From: Rhodothermaceae bacterium
GTDB lineage: Bacteria > Bacteroidota > Rhodothermia > Rhodothermales > Bin80
Direction: 5' to 3'
DNA: 64,000 bases
NCBI GenBank assembly: GCA_009838195.1
Contig: VXSC01000019.1
Location: 62,001-126,000, forward strand
The position numbers were made by a program, and so were the translations under genes. The notes under the pieces were generated by a model. That model was not told the origin of the DNA, did no database searches, and saw only the letters and a list, made by a program, of their open reading frames with translations. Positions 25,458 to 35,642 of the stretch are shown in pieces. Within the stretch, counting starts at the first letter, position 1, and each line of letters begins with the position of its first letter.

Positions 25458-27494
25458 ATGCACGCGAATGGTCAGCGTATTGGAATTGACGTAGGCGGGA
25501 CCTTTACAGATTTTGTAGTGCTGGATGCCCACGGGCTTACAGTTTACAAGGTATCGACGACTCCCGAGGATCAAAGTCAAGCAATTCTACGAGGTATGGA
25601 CATACTTCAAGTAGACTCCAAAGCACCAGTCATGCATGGTACAACCATTGCAACAAACGCGCTTCTGGAGCAGCGTGGAGCTCGCACGGCACTCATTACG
25701 ACACAGGGGTTTGCGGATGTACTTGCAATCGGCCGGCAGAATCGCCCTCAATTATATGAGTTTTCGCAGCCAGCAGCTTCCCCATTAATTCCCGAATCAT
25801 TACGCTTTGAAGTAGACGAGCGGATTGACCATAACGGTGAGATCCTGAAGGCATTGGATGTCTCTGCATTTCGCGAGCTATTGCAGGTTCTCAAACAAAA
25901 ACGTGTGGAAAGCGTGGCGGTAGTCCTGCTTTTTTCCTTCCTGAATAATGTGCACGAGCGCTTGATTGCAGACCTGTTGGAAGAAGAACTCTCGGGGGTG
26001 CCGTTCTCACTCAGCGTTGATCTCCTGCCTGAGTATCGGGAGTACGAGCGAACGACAACTACGGTAGTGAATGCGTATGTTCGCCCTCTGGTGATGCGTT
26101 ACTTAACACACCTTGGACGCGTGCTTGAAGGCAGGACTCTGAAAGTGATGCAGTCCAGCGGTGGAACATTGGACGCTGAACAGGCGACATCGCAACCGGC
26201 CCGGCTAGTCTTGAGTGGACCCGCAGGAGGCGTGGTCGGAGCATTTACTTTGGCGAAGCATGCATTGGGAACCACCAAACCACAAATCATGACGCTGGAT
26301 ATGGGGGGGACTAGTACGGATGTAGCATTGTGTCCTGGCAGGATTCCTCAAACAACTGAAAGTGTTGTTTGTGAGGTTCCACTCCGGTTACCCGCTACAC
26401 AGATTCATACCGTGGGGGCAGGTGGGGGAAGTCTGGCCCGCGTAGATGCAGGCGGTATACTGCGTGTAGGTCCACAAAGTGCGGGGGCCGTACCAGGTCC
26501 GGTCTGTTATGGACAAGGAGGCGAAGTCCCCACGGTCACAGATGCCAACCTCGTACTAGGACGGTTGATTCCATCCCAGTTTCTTGGTGGAAAATCCTCA
26601 CGCGTACTGGACACGGAGTTGGCACGTAAGGCAATTGCAAGATTGGGAGCGTCTCTCGGGCTTTCTGTAGAAGAAACTGCACTGGGGATTCTGCGGGTTG
26701 CAAATGCGACCATGGAGCGGGCACTGCGATGTGTGTCGGTGGAATGCGGGTACGACCCGCGATCACATGTGCTGGTCCCGTTCGGAGGGGCCGGACCACT
26801 GCATGCGTGCGCGATTGCGCGTTCGTTAGGAGTTCAGAAGATCCTGGTTCCGCGCTACCCCGGTGTTCTCAGTGCATTCGGGCTTCTGATGGCAGATATC
26901 ACTAGCGATGCGTCGCAGGCACTTTTGCTTCCGTTAGCAGAACTTGCTGCGAACCCCGGACGATTGAAGGCTGTCGTCAATCAATTGGAATCTGTCGTCC
27001 TATCCCGGCTGGATTCAGATGCCGCACAATTGGATTGTAGCCTTGATTTGCGTTATACCGGGCAGAGCTACGAACTCACCGTGCCCCTTAGTTTACCCGT
27101 TACTTTGAAGAACATTGATGCAGCAGGGGAGGCGTTTCATGCTGCCCATCATGCGCGTTATGGATATTCTACGCCGGGGTTACCTGTCGAATCGGTCGCG
27201 GTACGACTGCAGGCCAGTATCGCCCAATCGCAAAAGATTCCATCCCCGAACAAAGACGCAGTAAATCGCTCCCTCAGCCTAGCAGATGCTCCGCATACTC
27301 CCGTCTATTTTACAGCGGATGAGCCATTGACGGTCCCTCTTCTAAGCCGGGATCTCCTGCACGCAGGGTACAGGTTTGAAGGACCTGCTTTGGTCGTTCA
27401 GTATGATTCGACGTTGGTGATTTCTTCTGATTGGAGTGTGATGGTTGACCAATCGCAAAATCTCCATCTTGACTGGATCCGTAATGATGATTGA
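25458..27494 (+). CDS. hyuA: Hydantoinase/oxoprolinase family, subunit A
   Basis: 678 aa, the usual length of HyuA/AcxA-type subunits. The N-terminal acetate-kinase-like ATPase fold is marked by RIGIDVGGTFTDFVVLD (residues 6-22) and HGTTIATNALLEQRGARTALITTQGF; the second half has MTLDMGGTSTDVALCPG (phosphate loop), VGAGGGSLARVDAGG, LRVGPQSAGAVPGPVCYGQGG and FGGAGPLHACAIARSLG. The enzyme couples ATP hydrolysis to opening a cyclic amide such as N-methylhydantoin or 5-oxoproline, in a complex with HyuB. The hyuB start lies inside its last codons, consistent with stoichiometric synthesis. The substrate is not shown by sequence, although 5-oxoproline salvage and hydantoin use are both known for the family. 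Confidence 0.93.
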   Translation: MHANGQRIGIDVGGTFTDFVVLDAHGLTVYKVSTTPEDQSQAILRGMDILQVDSKAPVMHGTTIATNALLEQRGARTALITTQGFADVLAIGRQNRPQLYEFSQPAASPLIPESLRFEVDERIDHNGEILKALDVSAFRELLQVLKQKRVESVAVVLLFSFLNNVHERLIADLLEEELSGVPFSLSVDLLPEYREYERTTTTVVNAYVRPLVMRYLTHLGRVLEGRTLKVMQSSGGTLDAEQATSQPARLVLSGPAGGVVGAFTLAKHALGTTKPQIMTLDMGGTSTDVALCPGRIPQTTESVVCEVPLRLPATQIHTVGAGGGSLARVDAGGILRVGPQSAGAVPGPVCYGQGGEVPTVTDANLVLGRLIPSQFLGGKSSRVLDTELARKAIARLGASLGLSVEETALGILRVANATMERALRCVSVECGYDPRSHVLVPFGGAGPLHACAIARSLGVQKILVPRYPGVLSAFGLLMADITSDASQALLLPLAELAANPGRLKAVVNQLESVVLSRLDSDAAQLDCSLDLRYTGQSYELTVPLSLPVTLKNIDAAGEAFHAAHHARYGYSTPGLPVESVAVRLQASIAQSQKIPSPNKDAVNRSLSLADAPHTPVYFTADEPLTVPLLSRDLLHAGYRFEGPALVVQYDSTLVISSDWSVMVDQSQNLHLDWIRNDD

Positions 27495-29058
27495 TCCAAT
27501 TCTGACAGAAATCTATCGCCATCGACTCGTCGGTATTGCCGATGAGATGGGGGTCACTCTGCAGCGTACCGGATACTCGCCCAACATCAAGGAGCGTCTG
27601 GATTATTCCTGTGCAGTCTTTGATGGTCAGGGGAATATGGTTGCCCAGGCAGCCCATATACCCGTTCATCTTGGGGCCATGCCTGCGAGTTGTGAAGCAG
27701 CGCTCCGGACCTTTGCTGAATGGAGTCCAGGAGATGTCGTAATTCTGAATGATCCGTTTGATGGGGGCAACCACCTGCCGGATATTACCATGATCTCGCC
27801 TGTTTTTGCAGGTAACGAACCGGTTTTCTTCGTTGCCAGCCGGGCCCATCATGCGGATGTCGGGGGGATGAGTCCAGGGTCGCTTCCTCTGTCCACGGAG
27901 CTTTTTCAGGAAGGAATTATCATTCCGCCGATCAAGATCTACGAGGCGGGGAAATTAAATGAGAGTGTGCTTCGCGTGGTACTTGCCAATGTACGTACCC
28001 CCGCCGAGAGGCGTGGAGATTTGGCTGCTCAGCGAGCTGCACATGCAGTCGGAGAGCAGCGTCTTCAGTCACTATTGGAAAAGTATGGGCAGACAGAGGT
28101 CTGTATGTATAGCTCCTATCTGCAGCAATACAGCGAGAATTTGGTGCGGGCTGCAATTCAAACCTGGCCCGATGGGATCTATAAATTTCAGGATAAGCTG
28201 GAATTGCGGGATGGCCAGGATGCATTCATCAGAGCCTCGGTTCAAATTCTTGGTAGCGAGGTCACGTTTGATTTTGCGGGCACGGATCCAACATTGGATG
28301 CACCATTAAATACTGTATTGGCTGTCACGGCATCGGCATGCTACTACGTCGTATTGTGCCTTCTCAAGGAAGATGTGCCAGTGAATGCAGGTTGTTTTTT
28401 GCCGATCCATGTGACGGCCCCCGAGGATACGCTGGTCCATGCGTCAAGACCAGCGCCTGTCGCAGGGGGCAACGTGGAGACATCTCAGCGAATCACGGAT
28501 GTCGTTCTCGGGGCTCTGGCACAGGCGTTACCGGAACAGATCCCTGCTGCAAGTCAGGGCACGATGAATAATGTGACGATCGGAGGGAGGCATCTGGATG
28601 GGACCACGTATGCTTACTATGAGACACTAGGTGGAGGGATGGGGGCAGCACCGGACGCGAATGGCTTAAGTGGTGCGCATGTACATATGAGCAACACGCT
28701 GAACACACCTGTTGAGGCCTTGGAGATGCAGTTCCCCTTTCGGATTAACGAGTACGCACTCATCAAGGGCAGTGGAGGAGAGGGGAGATTTCGCGGTGGG
28801 GACGGAATCGTGCGAGAGTACGAGCTTTTGAAGGAGGCAACGGTGACTATGCTCAGCGAACGCCGCCGCCATGCACCCTGGGGACTCCACGGTGGTGCTC
28901 CGGGTCGGAAGGGGCAAAATATTCTCATCTCCGCGGACGGGCAGAAAACCAACCTTCCGGGCCAATTTACACGCAGGCTAGAGGCCGGAGCCCGTCTTCG
29001 CATTGAGACGCCTGGCGGCGGAGGTCATTCCTCGGCAAGAAACTCGCGCAGTACGTAG
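27487..29058 (+). CDS. hyuB: Hydantoinase/oxoprolinase family, subunit B
   Basis: 523 aa from the ATG at 27487, which overlaps the hyuA stop by 8 bases; an ATG three bases earlier is equally possible, and a longer frame from 27445 adds only hyuA-coding sequence. Typical HyuB blocks: [124 protein letters not shown] and the closing TPGGGGHS. It forms the catalytic complex with HyuA. The final 34 bp overlap the 3' end of the convergent aconitase gene, so the terminal SSARNSRST is encoded on the opposite strand of aconitase codons. Confidence 0.93.
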   Translation: MIDPILTEIYRHRLVGIADEMGVTLQRTGYSPNIKERLDYSCAVFDGQGNMVAQAAHIPVHLGAMPASCEAALRTFAEWSPGDVVILNDPFDGGNHLPDITMISPVFAGNEPVFFVASRAHHADVGGMSPGSLPLSTELFQEGIIIPPIKIYEAGKLNESVLRVVLANVRTPAERRGDLAAQRAAHAVGEQRLQSLLEKYGQTEVCMYSSYLQQYSENLVRAAIQTWPDGIYKFQDKLELRDGQDAFIRASVQILGSEVTFDFAGTDPTLDAPLNTVLAVTASACYYVVLCLLKEDVPVNAGCFLPIHVTAPEDTLVHASRPAPVAGGNVETSQRITDVVLGALAQALPEQIPAASQGTMNNVTIGGRHLDGTTYAYYETLGGGMGAAPDANGLSGAHVHMSNTLNTPVEALEMQFPFRINEYALIKGSGGEGRFRGGDGIVREYELLKEATVTMLSERRRHAPWGLHGGAPGRKGQNILISADGQKTNLPGQFTRRLEAGARLRIETPGGGGHSSARNSRST

Positions 29059-31739
29059 TGCAGAATTCCCCCGTTGCGGTAGTATTCGACCTCAACAGGG
29101 GTATCCAGTCGGGACCGTGTTTGAAAGTGGACCTCTTCTCCGTTGGTGCGCACAGCCACAACATCTACCGTAGTACCGGCTTCCTGCGGCGGTACAAGAC
29201 TGTAGGATTCACTGCCATCGAGTCCCAGCGTGTTTGCATTTTCGCCATCCACAAATTCCAGGGGTAGCACTCCCATTCCGATCAGGTTCGAGCGATGAAT
29301 CCGCTCAAAGCTCTCCACGATGACGGCTCTGACTCCCAAAAGGACCGTTCCTTTTGCGGCCCAGTCCCGGCTGGATCCCATTCCATAGTCCTTTCCTCCC
29401 AGAACGATGAGAGGGACTCCGGCTTCCTGATAGCGCATCGCTGCATCGTAGATGGGCATGATTTCATCACCGCTGGCAAAGCACCGTGTGACGCCACCTT
29501 CTGTGCCGGGAACGAGTTTGTTTTTGATGCGGATATTCGCAAAAGTACCACGCATCATCACCTCATGGTTCCCGCGTCTGGCTCCAAATGAGTTGAAGTC
29601 GCGTGGCAGAACCTGATTCTCACTCAAGTAGATGCCAGCAGGGGATTCCCGTGGAATTGCACCTGCCGGTGAGATATGATCCGTCGTAGTTGAATCGCCT
29701 AATTTTGCTAGGACGCGTGCATCCTTGATTGGAGACACAGCGGCGGCTTCACGTGTGAGGCCGACAAAGAAAGGAGGCTCCTGGATATAGGTTGAATCAG
29801 CGTTCCAGTCATAGATAGAGCCACTCGGGATTTCGATCGCATTCCACGTATCGTTGGATGTTTCGATGCCACCATATTCGTCGAGAAACAACGCTGGTGT
29901 GATAGAGGATTCGATGGTTTCAGCGATCTCCTCCTCAGTCGGCCATATGTCCCGTAGATAGACCTCCAGACCGGCAAGATCATTCCCAATGGGTTCACGG
30001 GTAAGATCAATGTCCACGGTTCCTGCCAGCGCGTAGGCGACGACAAGGGGTGGCGAAGCAAGGTAGTTTGCCTGGACCAGAGCATGGATCCGGCCTTCAA
30101 AATTGCGGTTGCCACTTAGAACTCCCGAAACCACCAGGTCTCCCTTTTGGATGGCACTGCTTACTGCCTCCGGTAAGGGGCCAGAATTTCCAATACAAGT
30201 GGTGCACCCGTAGCCAACCAGATCAAAGCCCAATTGAGCCAGATAGGGCATCAGGTTGGCGTTTTGGAGATATTCCGTCACCACGCGGGATCCGGGTGCC
30301 AAGCTGGTTTTGACGTACGGGGCAACTTTAAGTCCGCGTTCAACCGCTTTTTTTGCAACCAATCCTGCACCAATCATGACGCTGGGGTTGCTGGTATTAG
30401 TGCAGCTAGTGATAGCGGCGATGGTGACATCCCCGTGGCGAAGTGGATCCGGGAGGTCAGCTGATTCGACGCGGTGCTCCAGGTCTGCCGGTTGACGTCC
30501 AAACCCTTGCGGTCCAGTAGGTGCAGTAAAAGAGGTGCGGAAAGATTGACCCAAGTCAGGGACCGGAATGCGATCCTGCGGTCGCTTCGGTCCGGCAACA
30601 CTTGGAACCACATCTCCCAAATCCAACGTTAAGATGTCCAGGTATTGTGGCTCTGGGGCATCCGGGGTCAGAAATAGCCCCTGCTCCTTCGTATAGCGCT
30701 CCACCAATTTAATCAGGTTCTCCTCTCTACCTGTGCGTCGCAAATATCCCAATGTCACCTCATCAATGGGAAAAAATCCCATGGTCGCGCCATATTCGGG
30801 AGACATGTTACTGATCGTAGCACGATCAGGTACGGAAAGCGCCCGGATCCCTGGGCCGAAAAATTCGACAAAGCGGCCAACGACCCCGTAGTTGCGCAGC
30901 ATTTGTGTAACCGTAAGGACCATATCGGTCGCAGTTGCTCCTTCTGGGAGTGAGCCGGTGAGACGGAAGCCAATCACCTCCGGCATCAGCATATAGATGG
31001 GTTGGCCGAGCATGACGGCCTCGGCTTCAATTCCACCCACACCCCATCCCACAACACCTAGTCCATTGATCATAGTGGTGTGAGAATCTGTGCCGACTAA
31101 TGAATCCGGGAATGCCACGATGTCTTGACCTTCATCTGCTGTCCATACGCAGCGAGCGACATATTCCAGGTTTACTTGATGGCAGATGCCACTGGCAGGG
31201 GGGACGACGTAAAAATTGTCAAATGCCTGCTGTCCCCAGCGTAGAAATTCATATCTCTCCTGGTTGCGCCGGAACTCATGATCAGAGTTGAGCTGCAACG
31301 CGTCGGGGATCCCATAGTAGTCAACCTGAACACTGTGGTCTATAATCAGGTGTACGGGCACACGCGGGTTGATTGCGGACGGGTTACCACCGGCACGTGC
31401 CATTGCACTGCGCATCGCGGCAAGGTCAACCACGGCGGGCACACCAGTAAAATCCTGCAACAGGACCCGCGCCGGTGAGAAGGGGACTTCTGCGCGGAGG
31501 GGAGCTTTGGGGTTGTACTGTGCTAGTTGCTCCACATTTTCGGGGGTGACAGTGAATCCGTCACAGCCACGCAGAACCGCTTCCAGCATGACCCGGATTG
31601 AGTAAGGGAGTCGATCAAGCGTATACCCGGCTACCTTGAGTGAATCAAGGCGATACATCCATGCAGATCCATCGGGGGTTTCGAAAGAGGTTCGAGTCCC
31701 GAAATGATCTTTAGTTTTGGTGGGTATGGATACGCTCAT
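29025..31739 (-). CDS. acnA: Aconitate hydratase, AcnA type
   Basis: 904 aa, the size of monomeric AcnA/IRP1-type aconitase, which interconverts citrate and isocitrate in the TCA cycle with a 4Fe-4S cluster. Cluster cysteines are visible in [17 protein letters not shown] and in [19 protein letters not shown]. Active-site blocks include [48 protein letters not shown] with [17 protein letters not shown], and in the swivel domain [23 protein letters not shown] and [16 protein letters not shown]. The ATG at 31739 starts a typical N-terminus; the 13 codons of open frame upstream begin at TTG and are not conserved-looking. The gene is monocistronic, 245 bp from the divergent tRNA gene. Its stop lies inside hyuB with no space for a separate terminator. 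Confidence 0.96.
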   Translation of the reverse strand: MSVSIPTKTKDHFGTRTSFETPDGSAWMYRLDSLKVAGYTLDRLPYSIRVMLEAVLRGCDGFTVTPENVEQLAQYNPKAPLRAEVPFSPARVLLQDFTGVPAVVDLAAMRSAMARAGGNPSAINPRVPVHLIIDHSVQVDYYGIPDALQLNSDHEFRRNQERYEFLRWGQQAFDNFYVVPPASGICHQVNLEYVARCVWTADEGQDIVAFPDSLVGTDSHTTMINGLGVVGWGVGGIEAEAVMLGQPIYMLMPEVIGFRLTGSLPEGATATDMVLTVTQMLRNYGVVGRFVEFFGPGIRALSVPDRATISNMSPEYGATMGFFPIDEVTLGYLRRTGREENLIKLVERYTKEQGLFLTPDAPEPQYLDILTLDLGDVVPSVAGPKRPQDRIPVPDLGQSFRTSFTAPTGPQGFGRQPADLEHRVESADLPDPLRHGDVTIAAITSCTNTSNPSVMIGAGLVAKKAVERGLKVAPYVKTSLAPGSRVVTEYLQNANLMPYLAQLGFDLVGYGCTTCIGNSGPLPEAVSSAIQKGDLVVSGVLSGNRNFEGRIHALVQANYLASPPLVVAYALAGTVDIDLTREPIGNDLAGLEVYLRDIWPTEEEIAETIESSITPALFLDEYGGIETSNDTWNAIEIPSGSIYDWNADSTYIQEPPFFVGLTREAAAVSPIKDARVLAKLGDSTTTDHISPAGAIPRESPAGIYLSENQVLPRDFNSFGARRGNHEVMMRGTFANIRIKNKLVPGTEGGVTRCFASGDEIMPIYDAAMRYQEAGVPLIVLGGKDYGMGSSRDWAAKGTVLLGVRAVIVESFERIHRSNLIGMGVLPLEFVDGENANTLGLDGSESYSLVPPQEAGTTVDVVAVRTNGEEVHFQTRSRLDTPVEVEYYRNGGILHYVLREFLAEE

Positions 31740-31984
31740 GATTACTTTGATATTGGCAGCAGAGTGAGAACAAGTCAACGATTTTCAGGGCAGATGGTTT
31801 GCTGATTCTTGTATGGGTTGGTCCCCCAGATCAGGTATATAAGAGGGTAATTCCAGTTTGCCGTGAGGTAGAGTGTCCGTGTTGATCAGGATCCAATACG
31901 GCACTGGTACAGTGATTCGTCATCGTTTTCGGCGATTTGTACGGATCCGAAGAGAAAAAAAATCGTACACCCGCCGCAACTCCA

Positions 31985-32057
31985 GGGGCTATAGCTCAGA
32001 TGGTAGAGCGCCTGAATCGCACTCAGGAGGTCAGCGGTTCGACTCCGCTTAGCTCCA
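31985..32057 (+). tRNA. tRNA-Ala (anticodon CGC)
   Basis: A complete 73-nt cloverleaf: acceptor GGGGCTA/TAGCTCC with the G3:U70 wobble that identifies alanine tRNA, D-stem GCTC/GAGC, anticodon stem CCTGA/TCAGG with loop ATCGCAC (anticodon CGC, reads GCG), T-arm AGCGG-TTCGACT-CCGCT, discriminator A. The CCA end is not encoded (ACTT follows). Confidence 0.95.
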
Positions 32058-32173
32058 CTTGGAAGGTTGAAGGTAACGCGTGGCAGATATGTGGTGGGAG
32101 GAGACCGGTAGAGTTTGTATTACTACGCTTGCTCGGTAACGTGCTGAAAGACGCTAAGAGACAATGGTAGGGC

Positions 32174-32406
32174 TCAAAATCGGGCCAGATCATTCTTGGG
32201 ATGCCTTGATTCATTGCGCACGTCGTACATGACGTCCGAGAACTCGTCACGAATGATTGGTTTTCCCTCAGGTCGCCGAGTGGTTCCTCAAGCTCTTCGT
32301 CAAGCCAGACAGGCAAGAAAAAGGGCATCTTGATTTGGTTGTTCCCAAAATTATGCTCTTCGGGCTCTTCTTGGTCACAAAATTTTAACTCAAGGGCATG
32401 ATTCAT
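32174..32406 (-). pseudogene. Small frameshifted gene remnant beside tRNA-Ala
   Basis: A minus-strand frame starting at the ATG 32404-32406 encodes about 47 coding-like residues (EEPEEHNFGNNQIKMPFFL, then PVWLDEELEEPLGD). At the codons for LGD the reading changes: the same frame continues with unlikely sequence into the antisense of the tRNA, whereas a shift of frame gives PEGKPIIRDEFSDVMYDV and a stop at 32174. Joined, they make an acidic protein of about 78 aa that I do not recognise. It is either a decayed gene or a gene with a one-base sequence error. The part antisense to tRNA-Ala is not coding. Confidence 0.4.
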
Positions 32407-32473
32407 GACATATTATGGGGTAGGACTATCGCTAAATGCCTATTTTAGGCAGTTGACTTCAGACACTTTAACG

Positions 32474-35400
32474 ATGTTGCGTAACCAAATACTGCAATCC
32501 GCCTTGGGATTGATCACTCTATTACTAATACCATTCTGGTCGATACCTGGATCTGCCCAGCCTTACGATTCAACTTACTATAGTGCGTTGGAATTTCGGA
32601 GTGTTGGTCCCTACAGAGGTGGGCGGTCAGCGGCGGTTTCTGGAGTTCCAGGTCAGCCCATGAAGGCATACTTTGGTGCTACCGGTGGGGGAGTGTGGGA
32701 GTCAACAACGGGTGGAGCGTCCTGGGAAAATATATCTGATGGCTACTTCGGAGGCAGTATTGGCGCCGTTGCAGTCAGTACTTGGGATCCGAATGTAATC
32801 TATGTTGGTGGCGGAGAAAAAACGGTGCGAGGAAATGTGTCCCATGGTTATGGGGTATATAAATCTCTTGATGCCGGTCGCACATGGGAGCACAAGGGAC
32901 TGTCAGACAGTCACCGAATCCCACGAATCCGTATTCATCCCCGAGACCCAGACCATGTCTATGCTGCGGTCATGGGGCATTTGTCCGGTCCCAATGAAGA
33001 GCGAGGAATCTACAGATCGCTTGATGGCGGTGATTCCTGGGAAAAGATTCTTTTCATTAATGATGAAGTCGGATTTGTAGATCTTGCGATGGATCCATCC
33101 AACCCACGAATCCTGTATGCAAGTGCCTGGCGCGTGATTCGAACGCCATACAGTCTGGAAAGTGGAGGAGAAGGAAGTGGGATCTGGAAATCTACTGACG
33201 GAGGAGATTCATGGAAGGAGATTACAGGGAAGGATAACGGCTTGCCGCTTGGCACGCTTGGCATCAGCGGCATTGCTATTTCTCCAGTCAACCCAGACCG
33301 GATCTGGGTGATTATTGAGGCCGCGGAGGGTGGTGTATTCCGGTCTGACGATGGAGGTGAGACATGGCACAAGATCAATGAAGACCGCAATTTGCGCCAG
33401 CGTGCTTGGTATTATACGCGGATCTATGCAGATACCGGCAGTGAAGACATCGTGTATGTGGTGAATGTACAGTTCTGGCGGTCGAAAGATGGGGGGAGGA
33501 CATATTCGAGTATCCAGACCCCTCACGGCGATCATCATGATCTGTGGATTAATCCGGACGATCCTAGTCATCTCATCATTGCAGACGATGGCGGGGCGCA
33601 GGTGAGCTTTGATGCCGGGGCAAACTGGAGCACCTACTACAACCAGCCCACCGCACAGTTTTATCGCGTGACCACAGACAACCACTTTCCGTATCGCATT
33701 CTTGGTGCACAGCAGGACAATTCAACCGTACGCATTCTCCATACTTCCAATGGCCGCAATGAGCGGGAATGGGAGCCGACCGCTGGTGGTGAGAGTGGTT
33801 GGCTAGCCCCCAAGCCGGATCAGCCACAGATCGTGTACGGAGGATCCTATGGTGGGTATCTGACCCGCGTGGATCACGACTCCGGGGAACGGAGGGCCGT
33901 GAATGTGTACCCGGATAATCCAATGGGACACGGCGCTGAGGGTATGAAGTACCGGTTCCAGTGGAATTTTCCCATCGTCTTCTCTATGCACGACCATAAT
34001 GTACTTTATGCGGCCGGAAATCACCTCTTCCGAACGACAAATGAAGGGCAATCATGGGAGATGATGAGTCCAGATTTGACCCGTGCAGATTCGACAAAGC
34101 TTGGCCCAAGCGGAGGCCCGATTACGAAAGACAATACAGGAGTGGAGTACTATGCCACGATTTTCGCGATGGCAGAGAGTCCGCATGATGCTCAGGTCAT
34201 CTGGGTCGGCTCAGATGATGGATTGGTTCATATTACCCGCGACGGCGGAGATACCTGGACAGACATAACGCCAGAAGGGATGCCGGAGTGGATGCAGATC
34301 AATGAGCTGGTCGCTCATCCCATGAAAGAAGGCGCGGCATACCTCGCAGGCACGCGGTACAAGCTTGACGATTTCTCTCCATACATCTACAAGACCACAA
34401 ATTACGGTGCGGATTGGGAGTTGATTGTTGATGGGATTGATTCTCAGCACTTTACCCGTTCAGTTCAACCGGATCATGTGCATCCCGGACTCCTATGGGC
34501 CGGAACCGAATCAGGCCTGTATATCTCATTTGATGACGGGCAGAACTGGAATTCATTCCAACAGAATTTACCGATTGTGCCCATAACGGATTTGGACTGG
34601 AAAGAGAACGATCTGATCGTCGCTACGCAAGGGCGGTCATTTTGGATTATGGAGGATGTGACTCCATTACACCAACTACCCAACATACCCGCCTCTTCCT
34701 CCATGTGGCTCTATGATTCGGACCTCACTTGGCGGACTGGTGCAAGTGTGAATTTGCGTTACTGGTTCAACGAATCTCCTGATTCAAGTACGACAAAACT
34801 TGAAATCCTCGAGTCCGACGGGACCCTAATCAAAAGTTTCAGTGCAGGCGGAGACGATCTCCAAATAGAAGCCGGAATGAACGTGTTCAGTTGGAATACA
34901 CGCTATGAAGATGCAGAATCGTTTGATGGACTGATTATGTGGGCGGGGAATGTCCGAGGTCCCAGGGCAGCGCCAGGGACATATCGCGCTCGACTTGTCG
35001 CCGGAGAGGATTCACTGGAAACAACGTTTGAGTTGCGCAAAGATCCACGCTCAGGCTCCAGTGTCGAGGACTTGCAGATGCAGTTTGAATTTCTGATTGG
35101 AATCCGGGACAAGCTCAGTGAGATGCATCGGGCCATCAAGGATATCCGCACTGTACGTAGTCAGATTCGTAGGGTTATTTCCAACTTGGATGAAGAGCAT
35201 GCAGACATCAAAGATGCTGCTGAAGCTCTGATTAAGAAGATCACAGCAATTGAAGAGATGTTGTATCAAACGAAAAATCAGAGTCGTCAGGATCCATTGA
35301 ATTTTCCAATCCGGTTGAACAATAAACTGGCAGCGGTTGCCTCGAACGCAGCGATTGGTGATTTTCGGCCGACCGATCAAGCGGTCGAGGTACGTGATGA

Positions 35401-35524
35401 GCTAGTGAGGCAAACAGATGTTGAGCTGGAGGCCCTTCAGGTCATATTTGAGACGGATGTACCTGCCTTGAATGAGATGATATGGCAGGAAAACATTCCG
35501 GCTATCAACCTGGAATCAAAATAA
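32474..35524 (+). CDS. Secreted VPS10/sortilin-like Asp-box propeller protein
   Basis: The ATG at 32474 gives a signal peptide (ending PGSAQ) and a 1016-aa exported protein; an upstream start would add a non-signal extension. The first 730 residues form two beta-propellers with BNR/Asp-box motifs (SxDxGxxW): SLDAGRTWEH, SLDGGDSWEK, STDGGDSWKE, SDDGGETWHK, TRDGGDTWTD, SFDDGQNWNS. A mid-protein segment HGDHHDLWINPDDPSHLIIADDGG is typical of this group, often annotated as glycosyl hydrolase or VPS10 domain protein, although no catalytic residues of sialidases are apparent. A FlgD-like Ig segment (about 780-860) and a C-terminal coiled coil (about 875-960) follow. No T9SS tail. Probable periplasmic or outer-membrane-associated scaffold; function unknown. 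Confidence 0.8.
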   Translation: MLRNQILQSALGLITLLLIPFWSIPGSAQPYDSTYYSALEFRSVGPYRGGRSAAVSGVPGQPMKAYFGATGGGVWESTTGGASWENISDGYFGGSIGAVAVSTWDPNVIYVGGGEKTVRGNVSHGYGVYKSLDAGRTWEHKGLSDSHRIPRIRIHPRDPDHVYAAVMGHLSGPNEERGIYRSLDGGDSWEKILFINDEVGFVDLAMDPSNPRILYASAWRVIRTPYSLESGGEGSGIWKSTDGGDSWKEITGKDNGLPLGTLGISGIAISPVNPDRIWVIIEAAEGGVFRSDDGGETWHKINEDRNLRQRAWYYTRIYADTGSEDIVYVVNVQFWRSKDGGRTYSSIQTPHGDHHDLWINPDDPSHLIIADDGGAQVSFDAGANWSTYYNQPTAQFYRVTTDNHFPYRILGAQQDNSTVRILHTSNGRNEREWEPTAGGESGWLAPKPDQPQIVYGGSYGGYLTRVDHDSGERRAVNVYPDNPMGHGAEGMKYRFQWNFPIVFSMHDHNVLYAAGNHLFRTTNEGQSWEMMSPDLTRADSTKLGPSGGPITKDNTGVEYYATIFAMAESPHDAQVIWVGSDDGLVHITRDGGDTWTDITPEGMPEWMQINELVAHPMKEGAAYLAGTRYKLDDFSPYIYKTTNYGADWELIVDGIDSQHFTRSVQPDHVHPGLLWAGTESGLYISFDDGQNWNSFQQNLPIVPITDLDWKENDLIVATQGRSFWIMEDVTPLHQLPNIPASSSMWLYDSDLTWRTGASVNLRYWFNESPDSSTTKLEILESDGTLIKSFSAGGDDLQIEAGMNVFSWNTRYEDAESFDGLIMWAGNVRGPRAAPGTYRARLVAGEDSLETTFELRKDPRSGSSVEDLQMQFEFLIGIRDKLSEMHRAIKDIRTVRSQIRRVISNLDEEHADIKDAAEALIKKITAIEEMLYQTKNQSRQDPLNFPIRLNNKLAAVASNAAIGDFRPTDQAVEVRDELVRQTDVELEALQVIFETDVPALNEMIWQENIPAINLESK

Positions 35525-35642
35525 TTTTGGTCAAAGATTGAAAAGGGGGCGGGTTAGGTTGACCGTGAAACGGGATCCGGTGTAGGCCTGAATGCCGAAG
35601 CCAGGACAAGATCTAACGTTCAGTGCTCGCGTCATTCATTGT

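Noticed and set aside
32023-32173. Extension of the small minus-strand frame through the tRNA gene
   Set aside because: The tail ending VELSGVEPLTS is the antisense of a tRNA, a familiar false translation.
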